Below are positions 25,626 through 25,689 of a stretch of DNA of 25,689 nt, one piece after another. Position 1 is the first letter of the stretch; every line of letters starts with the position of its first letter. The stretch spans positions 1,405,055 through 1,430,743 of the forward strand of contig BFEA01000035.1 of NCBI GenBank assembly GCA_003427395.1, written 5' to 3'. The position numbers were made by a program, and so were the translations under genes. Source of the DNA: Chara braunii. Lineage: Eukaryota > Streptophyta > Charophyceae > Charales > Characeae. The notes under the pieces were generated by a model that worked only from the letters and a program-made list of their open reading frames with translations, made no database searches and was not told the origin of the DNA.

Positions 25626-25689
25626 AGCCCAAGTATAATAGATGATCTCAGAAAATGCAAAAATTGATCTAAGTAAGTAAAAAAAAAAA

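Larger units (their letters stand above)
21958..25689 (-). repeat. Right arm of the giant inverted repeat (continues past the window)
   Basis: Reverse-complement counterpart of 17203-19220, longer because it contains tandem units and an extra hairpin-rich segment. Correspondence reaches 25689, which matches about 17245 on the left, so the sequence homologous to the hairpin array would lie just outside the window. The two arms enclose a 2.7-kb spacer. Long inverted arms with internal tandem units and unequal length are known from foldback (FB-type) transposons. Confidence 0.75.

Overview
The window is nuclear DNA of a repeat-rich eukaryote. The evidence is a Ty3/gypsy chromovirus with a chromodomain, non-LTR retrotransposon (LINE) fragments, a spliceosomal U2 snRNA retropseudogene with a poly(A) tail, and degenerate nuclear large-subunit rRNA. 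I cannot fix the taxon. I found no intact host protein-coding gene and believe almost every ORF here is incidental.

Layout. 1-4036: the 3' part of a chromovirus (RT, RNase H, integrase, chromodomain, 3' noncoding region, polypurine tract, 3' LTR). It is inactivated by one frameshift and three in-frame stops. 4.05-5.05 kb and 8.1-8.85 kb: two decayed minus-strand LINE ends, each keeping a recognisable C-terminal zinc-finger (zf-RVT-like) region. 5.3-7.1 kb: short duplications, two minus-strand tRNA-like sequences and one copy of a short poly(A)-ended repeat; the second copy is at 9.72 kb. 9.45-9.58 kb: a 3'-truncated U2 snRNA copy with an A-tail and a 9-bp target duplication. 10.9-13.8 kb: T-rich noncoding DNA holding a large diverged direct duplication and many near-perfect hairpins. 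14.39-14.87 kb: a scrambled LSU rRNA relic with an inverted piece of another LSU region inside it. 16.25-17.01 kb: an array of about ten small hairpins that share one loop but have different, mutually complementary stems. 17.3-17.87 kb: five 120-bp tandem repeats.

17.2-19.22 kb and 21.96-25.69 kb are diverged reverse-complement copies of the same sequence around a 2.7-kb spacer, so the right half of the window is a giant foldback structure. Its right arm has tandem 1.06-kb units and runs off the window. The spacer is pyrimidine-rich, holds a 298-bp duplication, and carries a perfect 38-bp Nextera mate-pair junction adapter at 21386-21423. That adapter is an assembly artefact, and the join there should not be trusted.

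The most unusual signal is structural rather than coding. In at least three unrelated repeat families (5.35-5.53, 11.3-13.4 and 16.25-17.0 kb) a conserved core is enclosed by inverted arms whose sequence differs between copies while complementarity is kept. This could mean selected RNA hairpins, or an insertion or copying mechanism that makes inverted rather than direct flanking duplications.
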